64,000 nucleotides of DNA from Rugalucina vietnamica (taxonomy: Eukaryota > Mollusca > Bivalvia > Lucinida > Lucinidae). The position numbers and the translations under genes were made by a program. The notes below the pieces were generated by a model. That model saw only the letters and a list, made by a program, of their open reading frames with translations, had not been told where the DNA came from and did no database searches. Within the stretch, counting starts at the first letter, position 1, and every line of letters starts with the position of its first letter. The DNA is taken from contig OZ024870.1 of NCBI GenBank assembly GCA_964017185.1, positions 26,187,621 to 26,251,620 on the forward strand, in the 5' to 3' direction. This document shows, in pieces, positions 10,641-22,153 of the stretch.

Positions 10641-10959
10641 TGTTATTTTCAGATTTGATTTTTGACATCCCAGTCAACAATTTTTCAATCATGTAAGGGT
10701 GACTCATGAAAGGGTGACAGAGCGAAGGATTCCTCTGTGGAACCAGCAGTATGGAGAGCAATGTGCCTTGCTGAAGAAAACAACTTGGCAAACAGGACCT
10801 AATGATTTGGAATCCTACCCTCTACTCAGCTTAGATCACTGAGAGATAAGGCTAGTGACAGCTTAGATTAGCCTTAGCCATAGCATTGGCCAGTGACTAG
10901 CAGTGACAGCTTAGACTAGAGATATGAATGCATACCAAAAGTGCTAATAGCATAAAAAA

Positions 10960-11285
10960 TTAAATACATAATCATAATAGCAGATCAATGCTTAATGTCC
11001 CTAGCAGGCTAGCAGCTATGGCCATGTGGAGACGTTGCCTCCATTATATTGGACTTCTACTCAAAATTAGGATGTCATGACATTCAAACAAAGCTCCAAA
11101 TATAGCCACAAAGACTTATATGTGTGGATGGTTTGATTTGAACCACTTTCCCTGGGCAGGCTGACTTGAGTGGTTAACCAGTAATCAGACGGTCAGTCAG
11201 TAGCGTATAAGCTTTGATGGAGGCACAAGCAGCCCATCTACATGTATTTCTTTAGGCCCCAATGGACGGGAGCCCCAGTTTTAAT
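10960..11285. repeat. dispersed repeat of about 320 bp, copy 1
   Basis: It matches 24420-24725 across GTTGCCTCCAT, GAGGATGTCATGACAT, CCTGGGCA..., GGTTAACCAGTAA and TATAAGCTTTG(A/C)TGGAGGCA. No coding potential. It ends about 40 bp from the stop of the second receptor exon. Confidence 0.7.
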
Positions 11286-11323
11286 AAGAATATGCACCAT
11301 ATCATTTCTTAAGTGACCAATGT

Positions 11324-12309
11324 TTACACTTGAAATATCTCTCTCATAAGAGGCTCAATTTTCTCCACAGGAATTTGCTGAGCCATGTCACTTATTACAT
11401 CACCAGTCAATCTTATGTCCTTTAGTTTACCCAAGAGGTAAATAAATAATTTCTTGCCTTCAATGAAATTATATTTTGACTCCAAATAATGTTTCAGAAG
11501 AATCATATAGATATCCTGCACATCTGATAAACGTCGACAATTTGTTGATCCTTCCCCAGCAGCGTTAAACATCAAAATGCACATAACTAAAGCTTGTACT
11601 GGAGTGTCAATGTTTATCTCCCCTGCCATACTTCTACAAAGTTTGATGTACATTTCAATTTTCTCTAAATGATCTTGAAATACTTGTCTAAGAAAGTCAA
11701 CATGTAACGGTAAGCTCCTCTCAAAAATAATGCTTTCACTTCCTACATCGAAAAGACAGGCTCCACTCCAAACTAAACAGCACAACATGTGCTCCTTTAA
11801 ACAAGTTGTCTGAGTTTCAATTGGAAGACTTTTAAACTCTTCAACAGATTTGATAAAACCCACTAACTTTCTAACAGATATTGAAGCCAAATTAAGAAGG
11901 CCATAACTTTCTGACAAATTTTCAACTGAATATTCCATACTCCTACTATCATACTTTTCCGAAAAAGCATTTTCCAAATTGGAAATTTTTGTCTTTTCTT
12001 CCTCGGTTAAGTTTCGCTTTACATCTGAATGGCAGCTTTCAATTTTCTCTTTGACGTCTTTATCTACATTGTCTACATGGTGTTCTGCAGTCACATGAGA
12101 CACAGCCATGCTGCTTTCCTTTTTCCTTCTCGAACAGGCTTCAGTTTCACTAACATTGTAGGAACGACAACCTGATCTTTTAGCCCCAGCTTTCCTACTA
12201 CCCTTTTTGTAGGCACGAAACATTCCAGATTTCTTCGAACAAACTTTACATGTACGTTTCTGTCTATTTTGCACAACTTTAGCCATACGATCTTGTTTTT
12301 GTGACTCAT
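11324..12309 (-). CDS. nuclear receptor hinge + ligand-binding domain, terminal exon (copy 2)
   Basis: The exon opens after TTTACTCTTGCAG (splice AG at 12310-12311) with two bases of a split codon, then ESQKQDRM and a basic stretch VVQNRQKR. The hinge has a CKVCSKKSG segment and later single cysteines, loosely like half a zinc finger but without the second cysteine pair. Helix 1 is marked by LTEEEK, the helix 3-5 signature by FIKSVEEFKSLPIETQ, helix 10/11 by VQDIYMILLKHYLESKY and AF-2 by EPLMREIF just before the stop. The helix 4 Asp of the usual Asp-Gln pair is Thr. About three-quarters of the protein matches copy 3 at 22154; the matching DNA extends about 100 bp into the upstream intron, so these two arose by local duplication. 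Ligand unknown. Confidence 0.87.
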
Positions 12310-12480
12310 CTGCAAGAGTAAACAAAAATGCAGATTAGCATGAGCTGTGCCATGAGAAAACCTGGCTTTACAATGCATGTGTACACAAAACTTCAGATCT
12401 ATGCCCTTGGTTTTATCTATCGTTAAGTGACCTGGTGCATCAGGGCTTCTGATCAACTATGGAACAAACTTGAAGTCCCT

Positions 12481-12759
12481 CATTACGAAAACTTGCCCAT
12501 GCAATATACAGAGATTTTTTAAGGTTTAAAAATTGAAAATTTTCAGCTCAAAAATTTTGATATTTTTCTTATTTTTGCTCAAAACATAGATTGTGGGTAC
12601 ACGTTAGAACCGCCCCGGCGAGGCGGTTCTAACGTGTACCCACAATCTATGTTTTGGAGCAAAAATAAGAAAAATAGGTATACCCCTGCATACCCCCGTG
12701 TTGCTATATAAAAGTGGGGTTCAAGGGGGTATACATTACACGGACATGTTTTCCTGATG
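12481..12759. mobile_element. MITE family B, complete copy
   Basis: TIRs are CATTACGAAAACTTGCCCAT and CGGACATGTTTTCCTGATG. The centre is a palindrome GTTAGAACCGCC / GGCGGTTCTAAC flanked by a long inverted pair containing CATAGATTGTGGGTAC. This copy preserves the empty site of the mariner-like insertion seen at 7345. Confidence 0.87.
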
Positions 12760-12921
12760 GTTATGGAAGAAGCTGGAAGCTAGGCTGTTTGCTTCAGTTG
12801 ATTATTTTGCCATATAATGGATGGTCAGTTATCCTTCTCCTTTGGGGCTAGACTTCCAAATGAGTTCACAACTACAAACTGCACGTGTTTGCCAGATAAC
12901 ACAGATAACTCCTCTTCTATG

Positions 12922-13133
12922 CATTACGAAAACATGCCCATGCAATATTTAAAGTTGTATAAAATGAAAATTTTCAGTAGAAAGGTTTTGATATATTTCT
13001 TATTTTTGCTCAAAACATAGATTGTGGGTACTCGTTAGAACCGCCTCGGCAGTAAACCCCTGTAAACCCCAGTTTTTCTATATAAAAGTGGGGTTTAAGG
13101 GGGTATACATTTCACAGACATGTTTTCCTGATG
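12922..13133. mobile_element. MITE family B, copy lacking the central palindrome half
   Basis: It starts CATTACGAAAACATGCCCAT and ends TGTTTTCCTGATG. About 70 bp after AACCGCCTCGGC are missing compared with the copy at 12481, which removes one hairpin arm. Confidence 0.83.
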
Positions 13134-13730
13134 GTACATGGGGTTCTATCTCATGTTTACTGGGATATTGATCCAACATGCTTCTGACCGACAACTGCCC
13201 ACTGTTTCTAGATGCTTGAAAGTTGGAGATTATATACTTAGCATCGATGAAAGTAACATGGAGAAAATCAGGTTCATACAACACATGACAATATTAGGTT
13301 TATTCTGAAGGGACAACTTCTGATACTCCAGCCTTAATTGTCAAATGCATTATACCCACTTGATGACAATTAAACATCAAAAATACAGCAAATTGTTAAA
13401 TTTGGATGCTTCCTGAAAGTTTAAGGAGCTGATAGAATAATTTTAATTTTTTGGTGGCATTTTAAAAGAGGATGCAAAGTAGGTCAAATTATCCTTCTGG
13501 ATGTATCTTCTGCTGATTTGAGCATAAAAACTTCTTTACATGTGTGACCTTGACATTTCAAAATGTGCAATTTAAGGTTGTTTCACAGTTTCATTTGAAC
13601 TTGGTGATTCGAGCTACCCAGACTGGAGTATTGTGACCCCATTTGATTTTCAAACAAAATCAAATGATCACTACTTATTTTGGGCTGATACCCAGACCTC
13701 AATCAAATCTTATCCGCTTGCACTCAGTTT
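13134..13730. other. unannotated spacer
   Basis: About 600 bp with a lone TGACCTTGACATTTC at 13546 but no gene-like frame. I looked here for a minus-strand zinc-finger exon belonging to an upstream receptor and found none. Confidence 0.4.
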
Positions 13731-14802
13731 TTAGCTCACCTGAGCCGAAGGCTCACAAGGTGAGCTTATAGGATGGCCATGATCCAGCGTCCGTCCGTCC
13801 GACCGTCCGTCGTCCATCCGTCGTCCACAATTTCAAAGATCTTCTTCTCTGAAACCACTTGGCCGATCTAGTTAAAATTTTATGTGGAGCCTCCTTGGGT
13901 AGTGGCATTTCAAGTTTGATCGCGAAATCCAGGTCACATGACCAAGATGGCCACCACGCCCATATATGGTAAAAACTCTTTAAAAATCTTCTTCTCCAGA
14001 ACCGGTGGGCCGATTTCCACGAAACTTGGTATATATAGCATCGGGGACTTCAGCCCATCATAGTTTGATAAAATGATGACCCTTGGATGACCTTGACCTA
14101 TTTTACGGCAAGGTCAAATTTGGAAACATAGGCTTTTACATGGGAAAAAGTGAAAACTATGGATTTTTTGAAAACTATTGTAGCCTGAGGCCTGAAAAGT
14201 GGTAGATGCAAACAACTAATGGAGTAGATGAAGGTATGTGATTAATTTAGGTCAAGGTCATCTCTTGACCTTGGCCAGTCTGTCGTCCATTCACACTTTT
14301 CAAAGATCTTCTTCTCTGAAACTGCTGGGCCAATCAAAGTGAAATTTTATGTGGAGCATCTATGGGTATGGGAGACGAAAGTTTGATCGCGAAATCCAGG
14401 TCACATGACCAAGATGGCCGCCACGCCCATATATGGTAAAACCACTCAAAAATCTTCTTCTCCAGAGTCTGTCGTCCATACACACTTTTCAAAGATCTTC
14501 TTCTCTGAAACTGTTTGGCCAATCAAAGTGAAACTAGAAAGAGTTTTCAGAGGAAAACATATGTCCCCCCTCTCTGCCCCAACCCACTTCTAATTTTGTA
14601 AATTTTTACATATAACCCTGAAAAATATATACCAACAGACATTTTAAATTAAAACCAATATATACCAACAGGCATTTTAAAATATCACATGTTTCAGCTT
14701 TCCATATTTATAAAGTTTGAAGTTTCACGAATTTTACCCATCTACAATCCCAAACCAATCCTTGCTGGTATCAACTAATATGCAAAGTTTGAAGAAAATC
14801 GG

Positions 14803-15311
14803 TGTAACGTACAGCCGAGCCAAGCCACAGCAAACCCCGCTGATGGAAAAGCATGCTCATCCACCAAGGGTGGTTTACTGCGCTATATACCTAACACTTA
14901 CTCTAATCACAAAGTTTCGAGTTTCTAATTTGCATATTACTACCCGCTAATATGCCGTTAATAGGTTGCACCAACGTATTCTACAAGGGAGACTATCCCG
15001 TTACATTACTTCCCCCTCCGAGAAGACTCGCATCGAGTCTTGGCCTGGGGACTACATGGGTAAGGCAACTCCGTTCTGGCAGTTGTCATCATCCCATCGC
15101 TGCCACCAAATGTAACGAACAGCCGAGCCAAGCCACAGAAACCCCGTCGGTGGAAAAGCATGCTCATCCACCAAGGGTGGTTTACTGCGCTATATACCTA
15201 ACACTTACTCTAATCACAAAGTTTCGAGTTTCTAATTTGCATATTACTACCCGCTAATATGCCATAATAGGTTGCACCAACGTATTCTACAAGGGAGACT
15301 ATCCCGTTACA
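14803..15311 (-). mobile_element. TRIM: miniature LTR retrotransposon
   Basis: Two direct repeats (14803-15005 and 15111-15311, about 202 bp) begin TGTAACG and end CGTTACA, the TG...CA rule of LTRs. They enclose only 105 bp. Read on the minus strand, the internal segment starts TTTGGTGGCAGCGATGGG, shaped like a tRNA primer-binding site, and ends with the purine tract CGGAGGGGGAAG next to the LTR. TCGG flanks both ends (14799-14802 and 15312-15315), a 4-bp target duplication. No protein is encoded. Confidence 0.88.
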
Positions 15312-15995
15312 TCGGTAAAAAACCACTCAAGTTAGAGAGCGGAAACGAAACAAATGCAATTTTTAACCTCAATCAAGGGCCAAAACTCTAAAGTCTTTTG
15401 ACGAAATTTACCCATCTACAATCCCAGACCACTCCTTGCCGGTATCAACTCATATGCAAAGTTTGAAGAAAATCGGTCAAAAACTACTCAAGTTAGAGAG
15501 CGGAAACGAACAAAATCCATTTTTTAACCTCAATCAAGGGCCATAACTCTAAGGTCGTTTGACGAAATTTACCCATCTACAATCCCAAACCACTCCTTGC
15601 CGGTATCAACTAATATGCAAAGTTTGAAGAAAATTGGTCAAAAACTATTCAAGTTAGAGAGCGGAAACGAACAAAATGCAATTTTTAACCTCAATCAAGG
15701 GCCATAACTCTAAGGTCATTTGACGAAATTTACCCATCTGCAATCCCAAACCACTCCTTGCCGGTATCAACTCATATGCAAAGTTTGAAGAAAATCGGTC
15801 AAAAACTACTCAAGTTAGAGAGCGGAAACGAACAAAATGCAATTTCTAACATCAATCAAGGGCCATAACTCTGAGGTCGTTTGACGAAATTTACCCATCT
15901 ACAATCCCAAACCACTCCTTGCCGGTATCAACTCATATGCAAAGTTTGAAGAAAATCGGTCAAAAACTACTCAAGTTAGAGAGCGGAAACGAATG
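15312..15995. repeat. tandem array of 161-bp monomers
   Basis: The landmark GAGCGGAAACGAA recurs at 15337, 15498, 15659, 15820 and 15981, exactly 161 bp apart. Each unit contains CTCAATCAAGGGCCA and TTTACCCATCT. A diverged half-unit lies left of the TRIM at 14717-14802, so the TRIM landed inside the array. Confidence 0.9.
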
Positions 15996-17187
15996 GAGCC
16001 ACCTGGATTTTCAAAGTTAATTGACCTTTGTGACCTTGAAAATTAGGTCAAGGTCATCGAAATCTAATCACTCCATTCGGCTGTCCCAATGAAGTTTCTG
16101 TGCCAGTTTGGTCTAAATCCATCAAGTGGTTCAGGAGATATCGTGCAGACAAAAAGCTACGCCGACGCCGACGACATCCACACCAAAAACAATATGTCCC
16201 CCACCCCTTCGGAGGGGGGACAGAATTTTATGTGGAACATCCATGGGTAGGGGAAACGAAAGTTTGATTGCAAAATCCAGGTCACATGACCAAGATGGCC
16301 GCCACGCCCATATATGGTAAAAACCACTCAAAAATCTTCTTCTCCAGAACCGGTGGGCGGATTTCCACGAAACTTGGTATATGTAGCATCAGGGACTTCA
16401 GCCCATCATAGTTTGATAAAATGATGACCCTCAAAAAATCTTCTTCTCCAGAACTGGCAAGCCGATTTTCATGAAACTTGGTATGTAGCATTTGGGACTC
16501 CAGCCCATCATAGTTTGATAAAATGATGACCCTAGGATGACCTTGACCTATTTTACGGCAAGGTCAATTTTGGAAACATAGGCTTTCACATGGAAAAAGG
16601 CGAAAACAATGGATATTTTGGAAACTCTTGCAGCCTGAGACCTGAAAGTTGCTAGATGCAGACAACTAATGGAGTCAATGAAGGTAAGTAATTAATGAAG
16701 GCCAAGGTCCTTTCTTGACCTTGACCCAAGGTCATTTAAATATCAAAATTAAAATTAAAGTTTTCTCAGAAATCACTGGGTTTGGAAACTATTGCAGCCT
16801 GAGACCTGAAACTTTACAGATGCAGACAACTTATTAAGTCAATAAAGGTGTGTGAGTATTCAAGGTCAAGGTCATGTAATGATGACTTAATACTCCAAGA
16901 TCAGGCTTCAGGTGAGCGTTCTCAGGACCAATGGTCCTCTGGTTAGCTTTCACATGATGATGAAAAACAATTAAGGCTTTTTTAAATGTCTGTGAAGCCT
17001 AAAGGTGTGTGTGAGTGCGCGCGCGAAAATAATGATGTTATTGACTAACAGGAGTTACTGGGTATATTTTTCATGGCACTTTGTTATCTACAAGGCAGGT
17101 GTCAGGGGTCCATATCGTCACAATGTTCCAGTGTTTGTGTGCTACATGCAAACCTTAATACCCATGTCACAAATTATTAAACATATT

Positions 17188-17423
17188 TGAGCCTGTGCGT
17201 GAGAAAACCAACAATTTGCATGGGCGAAAACAAAGACGCAGATCAGCTTCGCGGTAACTGCGAAGCTGATCAGCATCTTTGTTTTCGCTACACAGATAGT
17301 ACATTTCCTCCTCTACTTATTCCCAAATTTTCAAGATTCTGGGTCTTTTCTGTTACTGTGCAGGCCGGTTTGTGTCGTACCTGGTCGAAACCCAAATTGT
17401 TGGTTTTCTCACGCACAGGCTCA
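17188..17423. mobile_element. palindrome-cored MITE, family A, near-complete
   Basis: TIRs match over about 30 bp: TGAGCCTGTGCGTGAGAAAA at the left and TTTTCTCACGCACAGGCTCA at the right, perfect over 20 bp. The core palindrome GATCAGCTTCGCGGT... spans about 60 bp. This is the best-preserved TIR pair in the family here. Confidence 0.9.
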
Positions 17424-17439
17424 TATTTACTTTCAGCAA

Positions 17440-18265
17440 TAATGATTATGATAACTGGTGTGTAAAAGAGAGTCAACTAGATTTTCATGTAACAGATTTA
17501 TTCCAAAGAAAACATGTCAATAAGATTTATTCATAAAGTTGGTATGGCACTTTTATAATTAACTAAACACCGGTGTGGCACTTTATAATTAACTAAACAC
17601 TGGGTTACAGATTTATTCCAAAGAAAACATGTCAATAAGATTTATTCATAAAGTAGGTATGGCACTTTTATAATTAACTAAACACCGGTGTGGCACTTTT
17701 ATAATTAAGTAAACACTGGGTTACAGATTTATTCCAAAGAAAACATGTCAATAAGATTTATTCATAAAGTAGGTATGGCACTTTTATAATTAACTAAACA
17801 CCGGTTAACAAATCTTCTGGTACAACTGTCACTACTCAAATGCTATATGATGTAGGTATGGCACTTTTATAATTAACTAAACACCGGGTTACAAATCGTC
17901 TTGTACAACATGTCACTAAGGTATACTCAGATGCTACATGAAGTTGTAGGTATGACACGTTTATAACTAACTTAACCCCAGATTACCAAATGGTCTGGTA
18001 CAACATGTCACTACTCAAATGCTACATGAAGTAGGTGTGGCACTTTTATAAATAACTTGACACCAGGTTACAAATCGAACATGAACAACATGTCACTGCC
18101 ACACTTTTAAAATTAACTTAACACTGGGTTACAAATCATCTTGTACAACATGTCACTAAGGTATACTCAGATGCTACATGAAGAAGGTGTGGCAAGTTTA
18201 TAATTAACTTAACACCGGGTTACAAATGGTCTTGTACAACATGTCACTAAGGTATATTCAGATGC
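17440..18265. repeat. tandem repeat with TGGCACTTTTATAATTAACT units
   Basis: Seven or more units of about 60-125 bp. The 3' part of each is GGCACTTTTATAATTAACTA followed by AACACCGG. The first three share ACAGATTTATTCCAAAGAAA while later ones share TACAACATGTCACTA and CAGATGCTACATGAAG. The unit is related to the solo copy at 9235. Confidence 0.85.
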
Positions 18266-18294
18266 TACATGAAGCCTTTGGCTCATATGAGCTA

Positions 18295-19329
18295 ACTAGA
18301 GGACCAGTGATCCTGTAAACGCTCACCTGAGATCTGGGATATAAACCAATAAACTTGTTCAACTATTATGGTCATGGACAACCTATATTGACCTTGCCAT
18401 ACAATGGGTCAAGGTCATCACAGCGTCATAATTTATGTATATATTGTAGTACTTTAGTCCACAATGTTACATGCCAAGTTTTGTTGAATTAGTCCACCAG
18501 TTCCGGAGAAGATTTTTTAAGGGTTTTTAACATCTATGGACATGGCAGCCATCTTAGTCATGTGACCTGGATTATTTATGTATACATTGGTTCCCACTTG
18601 CTATAGATGCTTCATATCAAATTTGGCTTTGATTGGCCAAGCGGTTTCAGAGAAGATCTTTAAATATTATGGTGATATTTATGTATATCTTGGTCATGAG
18701 ACCTCGACCATTTATATAAACTTTCATTCCCCTTTCCTAAGCATGCTCCAAATGAAGTTTGGCTTTGATTTGCTATGCTGTTTCAGAGAAGAATACCTTT
18801 GATTATTATGGTAATATACACGTATATTGCCCCGGTGTGGGTCAGACCAGCCCCTAGGGTCCAGTTTTTTTTCAGAATCATAAATCTTCAGCCCATTTGC
18901 CCATTTCCTTTAAGTTTTTCCCTTCAAATTACATTTTGACAATTTTCCCCATTCAAATGCATGGGTGACCTATGTTGACCTTGCCATAAAATAGGTGAAG
19001 GTCATCCCAGGGTCATGATTTATATAAATTTTGTAGAACTCCTCTCCCTGATGCTTCATGCCAGTTTCAAGATCATAGGCCTTCTGGTTCTGGAGAAGGT
19101 TTTTGCTATTTATAGCCATGGTGGCCATCTTGGTCATGTGACCTGGACCATTTATATAAACTTTTGTTTCCCCTTCCTAAGGATGCTCCACATTAAGTTT
19201 GGCTTTGACTGGCCAAGCTGTTTCCGAGGAGAAGATCTTTGAAATTGTGGATGACGGCGACGACGACAGACCCCGGAGCATGGCCATCCTATAAGCTCAC
19301 ATTGTGAGCCTTCGGCTCAGATGAGCTAA
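18295..19329 (+). mobile_element. large hairpin-ended repeat, family 1
   Basis: It starts CTAGAGGACCAGTGATCCTG, a variant of the usual CCAGAGGACCAATGGTCC, and ends in the hairpin GTGAGCCTTCGGCTCA followed by GAGCTAA. The body has repeated CATTTATATAAACTTT, TGACCTTGCCATAAAATAGG and GGTCATGTGACCTGGA blocks. A leftover 3' hairpin of an earlier copy abuts it at 18273-18295. Confidence 0.8.
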
Positions 19330-19715
19330 AAATTCTGTGGACAAAAAAAAATAAATGTTAACTTGCCAAAACAATCTGGCAGAAGTAGGACTTGAACATA
19401 CGACCTTTCATTTGGGGTCCTAACCTCTATCACCAGGTCACTATAATGCCCACACACATATTTAGACAAACATTCAAATACCAATTGGAACTGCCTTGTC
19501 CAATCAGAGATCAGACTCCAATGCGTATACAGCATAGGATTATGTATGAAATTTGTGCATTTTGTTAGGTCAAGTGCAGACGAAAAAAAGTACAGGAACA
19601 TGACTGTGTTGACAAACCGATTGATCATGAAATCAGTTATTCTTCAAGTTCAAGAGTTTATTTCAACATCCCATACGTGTACACACTTCAGTAACTGCAT
19701 TTCTTCAATGTTATA
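19330..19715. other. unannotated spacer
   Basis: About 390 bp with no gene. A GTCCAATCAGAG stretch at 19498 resembles TCGTCCAATCAAG at 39270, hinting at another diverged repeat. Confidence 0.35.
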
Positions 19716-19952
19716 TGAGCCGCGACGTGAGAAAACTGGTCTTCGGGGTTTCCGACCAGGTCCGACACAAACCGGCCTGTGCAGTCACAGAAGCAAACTA
19801 GAGGCTTGAAATTTTGGCTATAAGTAGAAGAGGAATTGTACTATCCGAGTAGCGAAAACAAAGGCGCTGATCAGCTTCGCGGTTACCGCGAAGCTGATCT
19901 GCGCCTTTGTTTTCGCCTAGGCAAAAATCCGGTTTTCTCACGATGCGGCTCA
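19716..19952. mobile_element. palindrome-cored MITE, family A
   Basis: TIRs TGAGCCGCGACGTGAGAAAA and TTTTCTCACGATGCGGCTCA. The core GATCAGCTTCGCGGTTACCG is a near-perfect palindrome flanked by CGAAAACAAAGGCGC and GCGCCTTTGTTTTCG. Confidence 0.88.
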
Positions 19953-20382
19953 TTTATGACAGATTATAATCATTAAATTTGCTACATTTGAATTTGTTTA
20001 TTTGGCATCCTACGACATCAAGGTTGTGGCATGGGCAGACAGTGCATCACATTGACATGTGACTCATTTGCATGAAGTAGTCCAATTTTATACATCCGCA
20101 GCCTGATTTTAATTGGGCGAGGAGTTCCAGTATGATTCAAATACAGGGGAACCAAAAATGCTTGGTTCTAATTACTACAAACAACATTAGTATATCAATT
20201 GATGAGTAACTATCACATGTGCATGTAAGATGTTGGGTAAGTTATCAGTTTTCATATATCTTCATATATCAGGTTTACACAGTACACATGCACAAGAAAG
20301 TAATAAGCATGCATATAATATAGTTATGTGAAACATTGTGAAACTTAACTTTTTAAACTTTTAAATAATTTTCCACAACATA
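19953..20382. other. unannotated spacer
   Basis: AT-rich sequence of 430 bp between two MITEs with no visible gene or repeat end. Confidence 0.35.
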
Positions 20383-20583
20383 TGCGCCCCATCATGAGAA
20401 AACAAACATTTTACATATGCAATTCGCAGTTAAGCACCTTTGTTTTCGCTACAAAGATAGTACAATTCCTCTACTTTCTTAATTTGAAATTTCCAGCCTC
20501 TGGTCATCTTCTGTGCTTGTGCAGCCTAGTTTCTGTCTGACCTGTTCTGAAACCACATAGTTGGTTTTCTTATGAGGCGGCTC
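20383..20583. mobile_element. family A MITE, palindrome mostly deleted
   Basis: It begins GCGCCCCATCATGAGAAAAC and ends TTCTTATGAGGCGGCTCA. Only AATTCGCAGTTAAGCACC remains of one side of the core, so it is about 35 bp shorter than other copies. Confidence 0.75.
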
Positions 20584-20621
20584 ATATGTAGGGAAATGAC
20601 AAAAAAATACAATATCAAATA

Positions 20622-20654
20622 AAACAACAACAACAACAACAATAACAACAACAA
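20622..20654. repeat. (AAC)n microsatellite
   Basis: Eleven imperfect AAC units, just left of the element that starts near 20663. Confidence 0.8.
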
Positions 20655-20662
20655 TTAAAACA

Positions 20663-22066
20663 GTGTTTTCTGAGGAAAACTATGTCCCCCCAACAACCGT
20701 GGGGTAGTTACCTTGTGACATGAAGTTTCTTTCTATGGGGGGTGGGGGGTGCTTGGGGTGTTTGGCAGTGGTTGTAAGTATTTTTTCCCCGAATGACTTG
20801 CGTGAGTGAGCTATAGCTGTTACACCTGGACCTCTTTATAACATGATCAGTGTTGGACCCCAATTGGACTATTTTGCTCTTTGTCTATACATTTACCCTC
20901 AATATAACACAGTTTGGATAGCTAACACAGAAATTGGACCCCAGCAATAGTGTTATAAAAAGGTTGAGGTGTACTTGAATAGCCTCTTGTGTTCAGAGTA
21001 GTCAATATCAATATTGAGTCTCCTCCTAGCAATGTTTCTGTGCCAGTTTGGTAAAAATCTATTAATTTGATCAGAAGATATGGCATCGGAAATATTTATC
21101 TAAACAGTTTTCATGGGCTGGCGACCTTGAAAATTAGGTCAAGGTCACCAAAATCTAATAAACCCTGAGTCTCCTCCAAGCAATGCTTCAGTGCAAGTTT
21201 GGTAAAAAAATCCATCCATTTGATCAAAAGATAATTATGATGTCCGAAATGCTTAATTTTCAAGGTCACAAAAAAATTAATTAACTCAGGTCAAGGTCAC
21301 CAAAGTTATAAACTAAGTCTCCTCCCAAAAATGTTTCTGTGCAAGTTTGGTAAAAATCCATCCATTTGATCAGACATCCATTTGATCAGAAGATATGGAG
21401 TTGGAAATGTTCATTTAAAAAGTTTTCATGGGCTGGTGACCTTGAAAATAAGGTCAAGGTCACCAAAATCTAATCAAGTCTGAGTCTCCTACCAGCAATG
21501 CTTCTGTGCTAGTTTGGTCAAATTCATCCATTTGTTCACATGATATGGTGCTGGAAATGCTAATTTTAAGTCTTCATGGGCTTGTGACCTTGAAAATTAG
21601 TTCAAGGTCACAAAAATCTAATAAACTCTATGTCTCCTAAAAATGTTGTTGTGCAAGTTTACTGAGTTAGAATCCATCCATTAGTTCAGAAGATATCATG
21701 CCAGAAAGACTAATTTCAACAGTGTTCATGGGCTGGTGACCTTGAAAATTAGGTCAAGATGACCAAAATTTAATCAACTCTAAGTCTTCTTCCAACAATT
21801 TTTCTGTTCAAGTTTGGTTAAAATCCATTCATTTATGCAGAAGATATTACATCGGAAAAGCTTATTTTGACAGTTTTCATGGGCTGGTGACCTTGAAATA
21901 TAAGTCAAGGTCATCAAAATCTAATCAACTCTTTTCCCCCTCCCAACCATGTATCTATGCATGTTTGCTGAAATTCCATCCCATGGTTCAAAAGATGACG
22001 TGTCGGAGAGAAGGACGCCAACGCCGACAGGATCCCGCCAAAAGTCTTCGGTTGTGGGGACATAAT
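20663..22066. mobile_element. element with TATGTCCCC ends and about 152-bp internal repeats
   Basis: The left end is GTTTTCTGAGGAAAACTATG followed by TCCCC; the right end is GTTGTGGGGACATAATA. Between 20990 and 21990 the block TGACCTTGAAAATTAGGTCA recurs every 150-155 bp, six times, each followed by a CATCCATTTGATCAG-type segment. It ends in ACGCCAACGCCGACAGG, as does the relative at 16160. A small CCTCTTTATAACA element sits inside at 20822. Confidence 0.7.
20822..20973. mobile_element. small MITE with CCTCTTTATAACA ends, copy 1
   Basis: Left ACACCTGGACCTCTTTATAA, right TTATAAAAAGGTTGAGGTGT. The interior shares GGATAGCTAACACAGAAATT with the complement of 42574-42768. Non-coding. Confidence 0.65.
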
Positions 22067-22153
22067 ATCATTTCACAATATAGAAAAATGACAAAAAAGA
22101 CTTAAAATAGTGAATTAAAATATGCACCATATCATTTCCCATGTGACCAATGT

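Larger units (their letters stand above)
14534..16224. mobile_element. inserted element with TATGTCCCCC ends and internal tandem units
   Basis: The host repeat reads AATCAAAGTGAAA before and AATTTTATGTGG after, a continuous match to other copies once this block is removed. The ends contain AAAACATATGTCCCCCC and a hairpin GTCCCCCACCCC / GGAGGGGGGAC. The interior holds the 161-bp tandem array and the TRIM element. A relative lies at 20663-22066. Confidence 0.7.
13731..16942 (-). mobile_element. large hairpin-ended repeat, family 2, with nested insertion
   Basis: It starts TTAGCTCACCTGAGCCGAAG (complement of the 3' hairpin end) and ends GGACCAATGGTCCTCTGG (complement of the usual start). The body carries GGTCACATGACCAAGATGGC, CATATATGGTAAAA and GACCTTGACC blocks shared with the plus-strand copies at 43457-46056 and 51876-55883. 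It is broken between 14534 and 16224 by another element. No protein is encoded. Confidence 0.8.

Noticed and set aside
4400-11300. Receptor zinc-finger exon upstream of copy 1
   Set aside because: I looked for the C-x2-C ... C-x2-C pattern on the minus strand and did not find it; a short or diverged exon could still be missed by eye.
14717-15257. Two frames sharing EKHAHPPRVVYCAIYLTLTL
   Set aside because: These are the two LTRs of the TRIM read in the same frame; no independent coding evidence.
15312-15995. CRISPR-like array
   Set aside because: The whole 161-bp unit repeats without alternating unique spacers; it is a eukaryotic tandem repeat.
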